Shown here: one piece after another, positions 1-8,377 of the stretch
Layout: every line of letters starts with the position of its first letter
Position numbering within the stretch: the first letter of the stretch is position 1
Assembly: GCA_015075105.1 (NCBI GenBank)
Contig: JABTUZ010000001.1
Coordinates: 1,685,001-1,749,000, forward strand
Source of the DNA: Leptospiraceae bacterium
Lineage (GTDB): Bacteria > Spirochaetota > Leptospiria > Leptospirales > Leptospiraceae
Reading direction: 5' to 3'
DNA: 64,000 nt
Program-made: the position numbers and the translations under genes
Notes under the pieces: generated by a model
What the model was told of the DNA's origin: nothing
The model's input: only the letters and a program-made list of their open reading frames with translations
Database searches by the model: none

Positions 1-459
1 GAAATAGAGTACGAAATCAGCTTAGACAAAGGAGAAGCACTTATCCCTGGAGGGAAAAATTTAAAATTTTCTATACCTGCCAATATGAATTTTTATAGAG
101 TTCTGCCGGTAAGCATAGTATCCACTGGTCCTACCGTATTAAAAGTAAACGAAATCTATAAAAATAAAAAATATAGTTATAGCTTTGACATTTCAGCCAT
201 TCCTTTACTTGAAACCGAAGGCTCAGGCAGAACAGTTGCATCTCTTGTTTGGAATGACCACAAATACCCTGTTTCTTATATTTCTAAAAAAGGGGACTTG
301 AATATCTATGGCAAGCTAATCAGTAAATCTACAGGCTCTTTACTTGGTGAAGTGAAATTGATTCCTGAAAAAAAAGGAGAGAGTTTTATTTACAAAGGTG
401 AAATACAAACTCCACATGACTTTCAAGGAAATGCAGATTTGTTTATCGTAGAAAAGTAA
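1..459 (+). CDS. Unknown protein, C-terminal part (5' end outside window)
   Basis: The frame is open from the first base of the window to a TAA stop, giving about 152 codons of a gene that begins upstream. An internal ATG at 85 is in frame but has no ribosome binding site and is preceded by coding-like sequence (EIEYEISLDKGEA), so it is not taken as the start. The visible part has no cysteine and no membrane segment. It alternates short hydrophobic and polar stretches, as expected for a beta-rich domain. I do not recognise the family. Confidence 0.7.
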   Translation, partial: EIEYEISLDKGEALIPGGKNLKFSIPANMNFYRVLPVSIVSTGPTVLKVNEIYKNKKYSYSFDISAIPLLETEGSGRTVASLVWNDHKYPVSYISKKGDLNIYGKLISKSTGSLLGEVKLIPEKKGESFIYKGEIQTPHDFQGNADLFIVEK

Positions 460-784
460 AAAATGTTACGCTCAAGATGAATCATCCTGAATACATTAAG
501 AAGTATGTCTGTAAAGTTTTCAGTATATTCGTCAATACTATCGGATAAAAACTCTAATTATTTTTTAGAATTGTTATAAATGGCGTACCTGCAAAAAGTC
601 GTTTTTTGAAAAAGCAATTGTTCAAAAAGCCAATAAAATCGCCATTTTCTAGCGTTGTAAAAAGCCCTGAAGGGGGTTTTTGCAGTAGCGTCATAAATTT
701 CAGGAAATAAAATTTTAAGAAAGATATTGACTATTCCTATGTAACTTTTACTATGTCGTTATATTTTTTTACATTGGAGGAAAT
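460..784. other. Intergenic region with an imperfect inverted repeat
   Basis: No open reading frame with a ribosome binding site is visible in these 325 bases. The middle holds a repeat-like element (listed separately). The last 60 bases are AT-rich and must carry the promoter of the Cys-rich secreted protein that follows, but no clear -35/-10 pair stands out. Confidence 0.6.
581..690. repeat. Small palindromic element
   Basis: CTGCAAAAA (589-597) and its reverse complement TTTTTGCAG (677-685) bound about 80 bases. The match extends imperfectly outward (GCGTACCTGC against CGCTACTGC). Nested inside are TGGCG/CGCCA and the hairpin-like AAAAAGCCC tgaa GGGGGTTTTT. The arrangement resembles a small interspersed palindromic element. 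The window holds no second copy, so this is only inferred. Confidence 0.4.
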
Positions 785-1030
785 ATGAAAAAAATACTAT
801 CATTTACCGGGGTGTTGTTTCTTTTAGTAACACTATTTTCAATCAGCCCAAGAGAGATTTCTGCCGGAGAGCTTTGCTTTCTTTGTTCTTCTGGAAGTTC
901 CTGTCAACAGTGCAGATCCAATTCTGGAAAAGACACTCAAGCAGACAGAAAAACTTGTGAACAAAGAGGTTGTAAAGTATCTGGAACATCTTCTTGCTCT
1001 ACAGCAGCAAACGTAAAAGTGTGTAGATAG
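785..1030 (+). CDS. Small secreted cysteine-rich protein
   Basis: The protein has 81 residues and starts at an ATG with a strong ribosome binding site (TTGGAGG, 5 bases upstream). A typical signal peptide occupies residues 1-27 (MKK, hydrophobic core LFLLVTLFS, then ISAG). The mature part is only about 53 residues yet has eight cysteines, two of them as CxxC-type pairs (CFLC and CQQC), and is otherwise Ser/Thr/Lys rich. There is no lipobox cysteine at the expected position, so it is probably exported to the periplasm or outside and held together by disulfides. The family is not recognised. A metal-binding or toxin-like role is possible, but nothing in the sequence decides it. Confidence 0.75.
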   Translation: MKKILSFTGVLFLLVTLFSISPREISAGELCFLCSSGSSCQQCRSNSGKDTQADRKTCEQRGCKVSGTSSCSTAANVKVCR

Positions 1031-1052
1031 TTTTACGATTCAGTTCAAAAAA

Positions 1053-1401
1053 TGGAGACGGGGGGAATCGAACCCCCGTCCTATTAAGCTCTAATGTAGC
1101 CTCTACAAGTTTAGGTCTTCTATAAATCTCGAAGAGGTTTCACCGAAAACCAGGTAATCCACTTCCAGCTGATTTGTTTACAAAAATTTCCAAAAACCAG
1201 CCATCAGAAATTTCGCCTCTCGTTTAGTGACGATTTTAAAATCCACCGAGAGAATAAGACTCTAAAATCGAAACAGCTTAAATTAAGCTGCTAATGCTAA
1301 TTCGTTGTTAGCGTTTGTTTTTTTGAAGGTTTTTAAGAGGTCCCTCACCCCTACATGCCACTACATCGAAGACTGTAACAGTCGAAACCAGTGTCGTCCC
1401 C
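1053..1401 (-). ncRNA. ssrA: tmRNA (transfer-messenger RNA)
   Basis: tmRNA rescues stalled ribosomes and tags the incomplete protein for degradation. The 5' end GGGGACG pairs with CGTCTCC near the 3' end to form the acceptor stem. The T arm (GGGGGTTCGATTCCCCC) sits just before it. The 3' discriminator A is followed directly by a T run, so CCA is not encoded. The tag frame lies at 1283-1312 and reads A-N-N-E-L-A-L-A-A then TAA, which I recall as the tag of Leptospira. The partner SmpB gene is not in the window. Confidence 0.97.
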
Positions 1402-1407
1402 GTTACT

Positions 1408-1413
1408 TATATA
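1408..1413 (-). promoter_or_regulatory. -10 box of the tmRNA promoter
   Basis: On the minus strand TATATA lies six bases before the first G of the tmRNA 5' end, the normal place for a sigma-70 -10 element. The region further upstream is a long T-rich run, and no convincing -35 box can be picked out. Confidence 0.6.
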
Positions 1414-1539
1414 GACGACAAAATCAAAAAAAAGTTTATTTTTTTTGAAAAAAAAATCTCCGATAGCCAAAAAATAATGCAGTGAAAAATAAAACCAACC
1501 GAAAGAATAATTAGCTAAATTGTGTGTGTTATTGGCTTT

Positions 1540-1567
1540 GGTCCTTTGTATTAAGGACCTTTTTTTT
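1540..1567 (+). terminator. Intrinsic terminator with no annotated upstream gene
   Basis: A perfect 7-bp stem GGTCCTT/AAGGACC with a 6-base loop is followed by eight T on the plus strand. The nearest plus-strand gene ends about 510 bases upstream, and the tmRNA lies between on the other strand. On the minus strand the same hairpin is preceded, not followed, by the U tract equivalent, so it does not serve the oxidoreductase gene in the usual way. Confidence 0.75.
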
Positions 1568-1580
1568 CAGAGTAAGAAAA

Positions 1581-2642
1581 TCACAGCTGAGAAGCGAGGG
1601 TTGTCGCACCTAAGGCACACCTGCTAATTCTCGCTCCAAACACCCAATCACCAGCCAACCAAATTCCGTGCTTTCTTCCAAGCTCAATATATTTTAAAAA
1701 TAATTCACTACTAAGGTGTAAGTCTTCTTTTTTCCATAAAGATCTATCAGGGGCCGCATAACGCTTTTTAAAAGCAAACAACTCAAGTGGGGGCTGGTCT
1801 TTCAATTCTGAAAAGCCCTTGGATATAAAAAACTTTTGAAAAAAAGACTCACCCGTAATCTTAGCAAATCTAGTTGGAGAGTTGTTGCTCGTGACCCACC
1901 TTTCTAAATTTCTTGAACTAAAGGACTGACCAAATTGAATCATTACAATAAGTGAATCTTCAGACTCTTTGAATTTAGAACTCTCGATTGAAATATATTC
2001 TGCATCTTCGTTTTTGCGAAAAAATGTAGATTCGTGTAAGTCTGCTAATTTTCGATTGGTCTCATTCGATAAGCCTTTCCAAATCCCTACTAAAATAGTC
2101 GAAGCCTTGTATTCCACAAAAGGAGAGATAAAATCTTCCCACTCAGACATACATTTTGAACTTTTCAAACAAGCGAGTGACTTAGGTAGTGGTGGAGTAA
2201 GGATCACTCTATCAAATCCAAGCTCTTTCCCGTTTTGAAAAGAGCAAACCCATTGATTCGTTTGGGGATTTCTCGATATATCCAATAATTTATGAGATAA
2301 AAAAATTTGATTTTTAGAAAGAATTTTTTTAATCATTTCTTTCATTCCATTCTTTGGGTAATAATGATTGGAAGAGAACGTAGAAAGAATACACTCAACA
2401 TCTATTTCATTCTTTGCCAAGTAGGAAAGAAGCGAGAACTCTTCTTTTGAATTATTTGTACCCGAATAAGAAATTTTATCAGAAAAAAAAGTAGAAAAAG
2501 GATCGAATCTTTCTCTTTCTGAAAATTCATTAGTAGAGGTTCTGCCTCCTATGTCTAAATCTTTTTCAAATACTATTGAATCTTGAATTTCTCTTGCAAG
2601 CACTGCACCTGTAATTCCAGACCCAATTATTGCTGTTTTCAT
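1581..2642 (-). CDS. FAD-dependent oxidoreductase, renalase/amine-oxidase type
   Basis: The 353-residue protein begins with a dinucleotide-binding motif (IIGSGITGA, residues 5-13), followed by the ribose-binding acidic residue Glu26 and GGRT (32-35), a signature of the flavin amine oxidase/renalase superfamily. Near the C-terminus a second FAD motif contains AGDW. It is therefore likely a soluble FAD enzyme oxidising an amine or a reduced nicotinamide; the substrate cannot be read from the sequence. Its ATG overlaps the bioB stop codon by four bases (ATGA), so it is translationally coupled to biotin synthesis. A direct role in biotin metabolism is possible but unproven. Confidence 0.8.
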   Translation of the reverse strand: MKTAIIGSGITGAVLAREIQDSIVFEKDLDIGGRTSTNEFSERERFDPFSTFFSDKISYSGTNNSKEEFSLLSYLAKNEIDVECILSTFSSNHYYPKNGMKEMIKKILSKNQIFLSHKLLDISRNPQTNQWVCSFQNGKELGFDRVILTPPLPKSLACLKSSKCMSEWEDFISPFVEYKASTILVGIWKGLSNETNRKLADLHESTFFRKNEDAEYISIESSKFKESEDSLIVMIQFGQSFSSRNLERWVTSNNSPTRFAKITGESFFQKFFISKGFSELKDQPPLELFAFKKRYAAPDRSLWKKEDLHLSSELFLKYIELGRKHGIWLAGDWVFGARISRCALGATTLASQL

Positions 2643-3703
2643 GTATCTTTATCTTTTTTGAATTTATATAAATTTGTAATATTTTCAGTAGAATAATCAA
2701 ACTTCTCATTTTGCCTTTTTTCACTAAATTCAAACTCACCGGAAAATTCAGGCTCAAACCCTGCATCTCTAATCATCTCCACTGTTTCATAAGCATTACT
2801 TCCTTTTACATTCAGATAACCAGATGCAAACAAAGAGTTCGCTGGAAATAAGGACATAGATTGTAATCCTCTCAAATGCCCTTCTCTACCCGCTCCGATT
2901 CTGATCTCAGAGTCCGGGTTCACTAATCGAAACACACATAATATTCTAAGGCATAATTCTGGCGTGAGTCGGCTGACATTTTCGATTGCGTGTCCTTTTA
3001 CAGGAATAAAAAAATTTATAGGGATAGAAGCGATTTCCATTTTCTTCAATTGAAATGCGACCTCAACGATTTCTCTTAAACTCTCACCCATCCCAACTAT
3101 CATTCCACTGCATGTTCCTATTTCAAAGCGTCTCAAAATTTCAAGAGTATCCATTCTATCCTTATAGGAATGAGTATTGCAAATCTTATCATAGCTTTCC
3201 TCTGAAGTATTCAAGTTATGATTGTATCTATCTAATCCTGCATCTTTTAGTTTTAAAGCATTAGATTCATCTAAAATTCCGGCAGATAAGCAAACCTTTA
3301 ATCCAATTTCATTCGTAATCATTCGTATTGATTTTGTTAATCTCTCAATAGAAGAATCTGTAGGTCCTTTCCCCGAAGTGACCATACAAAAACGATACGC
3401 TCCATTCTTCTTAGCGTCTAACGCATCTTGTATAATTTCTTCGTGTGATTTTGTAGAATATTCTTGGATACCGGAATTTGAGTCTTTTCTTTGTGCACAA
3501 TACCCGCAATTTTCTGAACAGTGACCATTTTTTATATTGTCTAAGATTTGAATTCTGACTTTGTTAGAGAAATATTTTACTCTCTCTTGATAGGCTTTGT
3601 CCAACACTTGTGTAATAGAAACACTCCCTTCCAAAATAGACAGGGCTTCATTCGGATCTAGAATACTTTCAACCTTTGATGTTATTTCTTCTTTTATAAT
3701 CAT
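2639..3703 (-). CDS. bioB: Biotin synthase
   Basis: BioB inserts sulfur into dethiobiotin using S-adenosylmethionine and two iron-sulfur clusters. The radical-SAM motif CSENCGYC places Cys62, Cys66 and Cys69 at the [4Fe-4S] cluster. Downstream cysteines in FCMVTS, VCLSAG and TCSGMI, and the arginine in [10 protein letters not shown], fit the ligands of the [2Fe-2S] cluster. The length of 354 residues is normal. The ATG is preceded by GGATG. It lies 36 bases after bioA and overlaps the downstream oxidoreductase, so it is part of the bioD-bioA-bioB unit. bioF is not in the window. Confidence 0.97.
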   Translation of the reverse strand: MIIKEEITSKVESILDPNEALSILEGSVSITQVLDKAYQERVKYFSNKVRIQILDNIKNGHCSENCGYCAQRKDSNSGIQEYSTKSHEEIIQDALDAKKNGAYRFCMVTSGKGPTDSSIERLTKSIRMITNEIGLKVCLSAGILDESNALKLKDAGLDRYNHNLNTSEESYDKICNTHSYKDRMDTLEILRRFEIGTCSGMIVGMGESLREIVEVAFQLKKMEIASIPINFFIPVKGHAIENVSRLTPELCLRILCVFRLVNPDSEIRIGAGREGHLRGLQSMSLFPANSLFASGYLNVKGSNAYETVEMIRDAGFEPEFSGEFEFSEKRQNEKFDYSTENITNLYKFKKDKDT

Positions 3704-3739
3704 ATTTTCATCCTATTTTAACCTTTGCAAAAAAACCAA

Positions 3740-5032
3740 TTATTTTTTCACTAAAAATGAAAGGGCATAGCGAACAGCTTCAAATATTTCTCTCAAAGAT
3801 TCTTCTCTGATTACATAAGGAGGAGTTACATAAACTACATTCCCTAAAGGTCGGATAATTACGCCTTTTTCTATACATTTTAGCTTAACTGTTTCAGATA
3901 CATTGCCCTGAACCCCTGCATATTCTGAAACTATTTCCATCACACATACAGCACCGAGACACCTAACCTTTATCAGCTCTCCGTATTCCTCTTTTAGTTT
4001 AGATGAATATTCTTTCATTCTATATTCAAGTTTTTTAATCTTGTATAAAATATTCTCATTTTCAAAAATCTCAATGGATGCGATGGAGGCAGAGCAAGCA
4101 GATGGATTCCCTGTCATTGTGTGTCCGTGCAAAAACGCCTTATTCAATTCTTTAAAATAAAACCCCTCATACACCTTTTCGTTTACTAAAGTCGCTGCAA
4201 CTGGAAGCGTTCCTCCACTTAATCCTTTCGCTAATACCAGAATATCCGGTGTAGCATCTGCCTCTTCAAATGCAAAATGTTTTCCAGTTTTACCAAAACC
4301 TGTAAACACCTCATCGTAAATTAATAAAATATCTTCTCTATCGCATAACGTACGTATTTTTTGCAAAACTTTTCCTTCATAAAAAACCATGCCATTGGCT
4401 CCCCAAATCAAAGGCTCAAGTATGATTGAAGAAATTTTTTTTCCATTTTCGGCTATATACAACTCTAATTCATTCAAGCATTCTACTTTGCAGTCAGAAG
4501 GATTTTTATTTAAGGGACAATTATAACAATCTGGAGAAATAAACTCTTTAGAAGAAAAAAACAATTTAGAAAAATTATTGTTGTAATGCGACTTTCCCCC
4601 AACACTCATAGCCCCAATGGTATCTCCGTGGTAAGACAAAGAAAAATGAAGGATTTCATTTTTCTCATGTTGATTCCTATTTTGAAAATACTGAAAAGAA
4701 ATCTTGAGTGCAATCTCAACCCCACAAGACCCGTTATCAGAATAAAATACTCGAGTAAAATTCTTTTTTGTAAACTGAATTAATTTTTCACTTAATCTCT
4801 CTGCACTGTCGTGGGTAAACCCGGCTAATAAAACATGATCCAAACTATTCAGTTGAGTCCGAATCGCCTCCACGATCTTAGGGTGGTTATGCCCGTGGAT
4901 ACTCGCCCACCAAGAAGAGATCGCATCAATGTAGCGTTTTCCATTCTCGTCGAAAAGAAACTCTTCTCTTGCACTTTTTATTCTAATTGGCTTCGTTCCA
5001 TTTTTCTGGATTGTGTAAGGATGCCAAATCAC
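3740..5032 (-). CDS. bioA: Adenosylmethionine-8-amino-7-oxononanoate aminotransferase
   Basis: BioA makes 7,8-diaminopelargonate from 7-keto-8-aminopelargonate, with SAM as amino donor in most members. This 430-residue class III aminotransferase shows the PLP pocket residues in IYDEVFTGFG (Asp240) and the Schiff-base lysine in VLAKGLSGG (Lys269). The N-terminal HPYT and SSWWASIHGH segments are typical of BioA. The start is GTG and overlaps the bioD stop (GTGA), pointing to translational coupling. The insert NCPLNKNPSDC is unusual in carrying closely spaced cysteines. Confidence 0.96.
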   Translation of the reverse strand: MIWHPYTIQKNGTKPIRIKSAREEFLFDENGKRYIDAISSWWASIHGHNHPKIVEAIRTQLNSLDHVLLAGFTHDSAERLSEKLIQFTKKNFTRVFYSDNGSCGVEIALKISFQYFQNRNQHEKNEILHFSLSYHGDTIGAMSVGGKSHYNNNFSKLFFSSKEFISPDCYNCPLNKNPSDCKVECLNELELYIAENGKKISSIILEPLIWGANGMVFYEGKVLQKIRTLCDREDILLIYDEVFTGFGKTGKHFAFEEADATPDILVLAKGLSGGTLPVAATLVNEKVYEGFYFKELNKAFLHGHTMTGNPSACSASIASIEIFENENILYKIKKLEYRMKEYSSKLKEEYGELIKVRCLGAVCVMEIVSEYAGVQGNVSETVKLKCIEKGVIIRPLGNVVYVTPPYVIREESLREIFEAVRYALSFLVKK

Positions 5033-5694
5033 GGAAATAACGCTTTTTCTAAAATTTTTTCTTTGTCAAAATCTTTGTCCGTAAATTGAATAAATGAATC
5101 GGTATCTCGAATATCCTCCGGTAGAAAAGTTTTTCCGAGAAACGGAATTTTAGAAAATTTTTCGATTGTTGCAATATTATTTTCAACGAGTTCATTATTT
5201 TTTCCGTATATATAAAAACCCAAAATATTCATTTCCCGCTTTTTAAGAGCTTCTATGGTAAGCAAGGTATGGTTGATTGTTCCAAGCTCAGAAGAAGACA
5301 CTACTACCACAGGAATTTTTACTTCAGAGAATATATCTATTTGTAATTTATCCTCATTAATCGGAACTAAAACTCCACCGGCTCCTTCAATAACATAGTT
5401 TAAGTTTTGAATTTTCTTTAATTCGTCTATAACAAGTCCAGTGTCTATTGTTTCCATTTCAAAATAAGCCGAATAATGAGGAGAAGCCGGATAATAAAAA
5501 TGATAAAGAGAGGGCTTTATATTATCGCTTTCTAATCCGGTTAAACTATGAATCTTTTGTGAATCTATATCCATTCCGGTTTGAATGGGTTTCCAATATT
5601 TTATATTATATTTTTTTTTGAATTTTGCAATTACAAAAGCAGAAAAAATAGTTTTCCCCACATCGGTGCCGGTAGCAGTTACAAAAAAACTCAA
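5029..5694 (-). CDS. bioD: Dethiobiotin synthetase
   Basis: BioD carboxylates 7,8-diaminopelargonate in an ATP-dependent step to form dethiobiotin. The P-loop TATGTDVGKT lies at the extreme N-terminus, as in the family, and EGAGGVLVPI corresponds to the conserved glycine-rich segment. I place the start at the TTG overlapping the upstream gene's stop (TTGA), because this gives the usual N-terminus (residues FFVTATG right after the start) and the same junction style as the other genes of the run. A longer form from TTG at 5715 adds seven residues. The protein is about 221 residues. Confidence 0.93.
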   Translation of the reverse strand: MSFFVTATGTDVGKTIFSAFVIAKFKKKYNIKYWKPIQTGMDIDSQKIHSLTGLESDNIKPSLYHFYYPASPHYSAYFEMETIDTGLVIDELKKIQNLNYVIEGAGGVLVPINEDKLQIDIFSEVKIPVVVVSSSELGTINHTLLTIEALKKREMNILGFYIYGKNNELVENNIATIEKFSKIPFLGKTFLPEDIRDTDSFIQFTDKDFDKEKILEKALFP

Positions 5695-6626
5695 AGCGAA
5701 TTCTTTCCGGTACAATTTTTTAACGTATTTAGAGTTCTTTTCATTGCCGATATTTCTATGGAATCTGTAGATAAATCAGAAGAATTCAATTTATATTCTA
5801 AATACCCTATTATCGGCTTAAACGCAAAATGACAATTTTTGGCAAAGTAATTGTAGGCAGAAAATCTATCGTTGTAATTATTCCCTACAGCTTTTAAAAA
5901 CTGAAACGCTATTTCTTTTTCCTTGTTTGAAAAATCAACGTATATATACTCTTGAAAACAATCCTGCACAAGATAATCAGGTGTCTCTGACCCGGGGCAA
6001 GATTTTTTTAATCCATTCAGATAGGCTAAGTATTCTTTCCATGAATACTCATCCAAGGATTCGCCTATCACTACAAAATCTTTTATCTCTATATTTTTTT
6101 TTCTGGGATTTGCCAATACTAAATCGTAAGTTCCGGGCTTGGCTTCTTTTGTATCCAAAGAGAATGAAACAGAATTGCCGCCCTCTGAAACTTTCACAGA
6201 TTTACTTGGAATTTTTTCTAAATTATTTTTTGCATACACCTGTATATTATCAAGAAAATTCTTTCCTTCTATTTTTATATCTGGATTCTTTTTGCCTGTT
6301 TGTAGTTTTACGGGAGGTTGTTTCCCCGAGACCACTGGTGGAATAGATACTATAACTTTGATTATTTCCCAATTCGACCAAACTGCTGGTTTTCCGAAAA
6401 TATCGAGAGGTGCAGTTCTAACTTCGTATTTTCCCTTTTGTAAATTGACTTCAAGAAAACTTGTCGTCACTTTTTTTTGTAGAACAATTTCTTTGGATTC
6501 ATTTCTGATTTCAACTACATACCCGTTTGCATCAGGAATTTTTGTCCAAGCTATATATTCATCTCCTCTGTCTTGGGCAAAACTACCGATGGAAACACAA
6601 AAAATCATAACGTATAATTTTTTCAT
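5691..6626 (-). CDS. Secreted protein with Fn3-like and IPT/TIG-like segments
   Basis: The 311-residue product has a cleavable signal peptide (MKKLYVMIFCVSIGSFAQ). Residues about 22-95 (YIAWTKIPDANGYVVEI...) look like a fibronectin type III fold, and residues about 105-185 with KIEGKNF and GTYDLVLANP resemble an IPT/TIG immunoglobulin-like domain. The C-terminal 120 residues contain several cysteines and are unique. A good ribosome binding site (AAGGA) precedes the ATG, which overlaps the FecR gene's stop. It probably sits in the periplasm or at the outer membrane. Its function is unknown; the upstream FecR protein carries similar Fn3-like repeats, which suggests the two act together. Confidence 0.75.
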   Translation of the reverse strand: MKKLYVMIFCVSIGSFAQDRGDEYIAWTKIPDANGYVVEIRNESKEIVLQKKVTTSFLEVNLQKGKYEVRTAPLDIFGKPAVWSNWEIIKVIVSIPPVVSGKQPPVKLQTGKKNPDIKIEGKNFLDNIQVYAKNNLEKIPSKSVKVSEGGNSVSFSLDTKEAKPGTYDLVLANPRKKNIEIKDFVVIGESLDEYSWKEYLAYLNGLKKSCPGSETPDYLVQDCFQEYIYVDFSNKEKEIAFQFLKAVGNNYNDRFSAYNYFAKNCHFAFKPIIGYLEYKLNSSDLSTDSIEISAMKRTLNTLKNCTGKNSL

Positions 6627-8377
6627 TTTTTGTCTTCCTTATAAATTGTTGTAGGAGAAATTAATTTTATATCAGACGGTTTTATATTTTTCAACCGGCT
6701 TTTGGCTACTATTCTAAAATTACTTTTTACTAACTTGCTCTTTGATTTGTTCTTCATCTTAGAAGTAACTGTCCAATAAAATTCCCCTTCTTCCACAATT
6801 GAAAAGTCGGTAATTGAAATAAAATTGGAATTCAATTCTTTATGATAGATTAATTTATTTTGTCCCTTGTTTGCATTGAACAATTTGAAAGAGTATGATT
6901 CTACTTCGATTAAGTCTGTCCACTTGAATTTGAGGGCTTTCTCTTTTACCAAATCTACTTCAGAATTCACTGGATAGAGAGCTTTCAATTCCTGAACATT
7001 ATTACTTCTATTCTCTAAATCTTCTTCTTTATCATTAGAGTGATTTCTATTTCTTGATAAATTTTCTTTTGTTTGAGAATTATTTTTTGTTTTAGATTTT
7101 TCTTTTTCTTGAACCTTATTCAGATTTTTTGTGCTCTCTTTAAGTTCTGTAAATTTTTTCTCCTTTTCATCGGCTGAACTTTCTTTGGCAGATTTATGAG
7201 TCTCTGTGTCTAAATTTGTTTTTTGGATAACGGAAAATGTAGAGACGGTAGATTTCTCTTCTGCCCCGGAAACACCACTCTTCACGATCACTCTCCAAAA
7301 ATACTTACCTTCTTTTGTATTCTCCACTCCATAAGAATTAGAATACACATCAAATGTTCTAAGAGAATCAGTAAAATTTTGATTTTTTGCTATTTGCAGT
7401 TTATATCCATTTGCATTTTGCAACTTCTTCCAATGGAAATTTATCCTGGGTAAAATGGCTTGAAAGTTTATAACACTTCCATTTCTCGGTAATAGTAATT
7501 TTAATTCTTCTTTTTGTAAAATAATAATTTTTCGAGATTCACTTGTTTCGACATTGTTTGTCTTTTGGTTTAGACCTGCCACTCTCCAATAATAAGTGCC
7601 TTCTTCATCAATACGAATCGAAGCAGAGTTATCCTTGATGTGTATTTTCTTCCATATAGAAGAAAAATTTCGTCTTTTACTAATTTCAAAATTCGTAGCC
7701 GAAAAATCTTTTGATTTTGACCACTGAAATAGAATAGGATGATTTGTTTGGTATTCCATTTTTTGATTTTCAGGAAAAACTAGTTTCAAACCAATTTTTG
7801 AAACCAAGACTCCATCTTTTCCGAACTCGGCTCTTTCTTCGCTATTCAGACTTCTGGAAAATTTTCCATCGCTGATTTTTGCCTTTCCTTCATTTACATA
7901 AAGATCCAAATTCTTGTCTTTTGATTTTTCTAACTTAACATCTCCCGATTCTACTTCAATCGTAGTGTCTTTTGATTTGATCTTCAACTCCCCCGAAGCG
8001 TCTTTTCTTTTTATTTTGATAGACCCGGTCTCAAAATCTAAATTTGTTTCTTTTCCATACACTTCAAGAAATAGCATAGTATTCTCGTCTATTTGAATTT
8101 CTGTGCCGTCGTTGAGTCGGATTACCGCATCACTAAAGTCCGACGATAAAACAGTGTCCCTGTTTGCAAGCGGGCTATTTTTTTCTAACCTCGCCCATGT
8201 AACCTGCCTATCAAACTTTCTTTGAACTATATTTTTTTTAAAAGTGATTGTACCGATAATGTCTCTATTTCCAAATTTTTCTTTCTTATTCAAATCATAA
8301 TACAATAATCCCGAAAAAATAAAAATTGTTGCAATTAGAATGCCAAGTAGTTTCCATTCTTGATTAGACAATCGCAT
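6623..8377 (-). CDS. FecR-domain membrane protein with Fn3-like repeats
   Basis: I start at the ATG at 8377, behind AAGGGCG, rather than at the upstream in-frame TTG (8419), which would extend 56 bases into the cyclase gene; the protein is then 584 residues. One membrane segment (residues about 9-26) is followed by a FecR domain (NSPLANRDTVLSS, AVIRLNDGTEIQI, SGELKIKS) placing the bulk outside the cytoplasm. Three Fn3-like repeats follow (each with YYWRV, YFWRV or FYWTV), with a Lys/Glu/Asn-rich linker before the third. Leptospira often pairs such FecR proteins with a cyclase, and here they overlap by 14 bases. The binding partner is unknown. Confidence 0.82.
   Translation of the reverse strand: MRLSNQEWKLLGILIATIFIFSGLLYYDLNKKEKFGNRDIIGTITFKKNIVQRKFDRQVTWARLEKNSPLANRDTVLSSDFSDAVIRLNDGTEIQIDENTMLFLEVYGKETNLDFETGSIKIKRKDASGELKIKSKDTTIEVESGDVKLEKSKDKNLDLYVNEGKAKISDGKFSRSLNSEERAEFGKDGVLVSKIGLKLVFPENQKMEYQTNHPILFQWSKSKDFSATNFEISKRRNFSSIWKKIHIKDNSASIRIDEEGTYYWRVAGLNQKTNNVETSESRKIIILQKEELKLLLPRNGSVINFQAILPRINFHWKKLQNANGYKLQIAKNQNFTDSLRTFDVYSNSYGVENTKEGKYFWRVIVKSGVSGAEEKSTVSTFSVIQKTNLDTETHKSAKESSADEKEKKFTELKESTKNLNKVQEKEKSKTKNNSQTKENLSRNRNHSNDKEEDLENRSNNVQELKALYPVNSEVDLVKEKALKFKWTDLIEVESYSFKLFNANKGQNKLIYHKELNSNFISITDFSIVEEGEFYWTVTSKMKNKSKSKLVKSNFRIVAKSRLKNIKPSDIKLISPTTIYKEDKK

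Noticed and set aside
3704-3740. Riboswitch or BirA operator before bioB
   Set aside because: The gap is only 36 bases and holds no palindrome matching the biotin operator.
5695-5715. Longer bioD start at TTG 5715
   Set aside because: The TTG overlapping the previous stop gives the standard BioD N-terminus and the same coupled junction as the neighbours.
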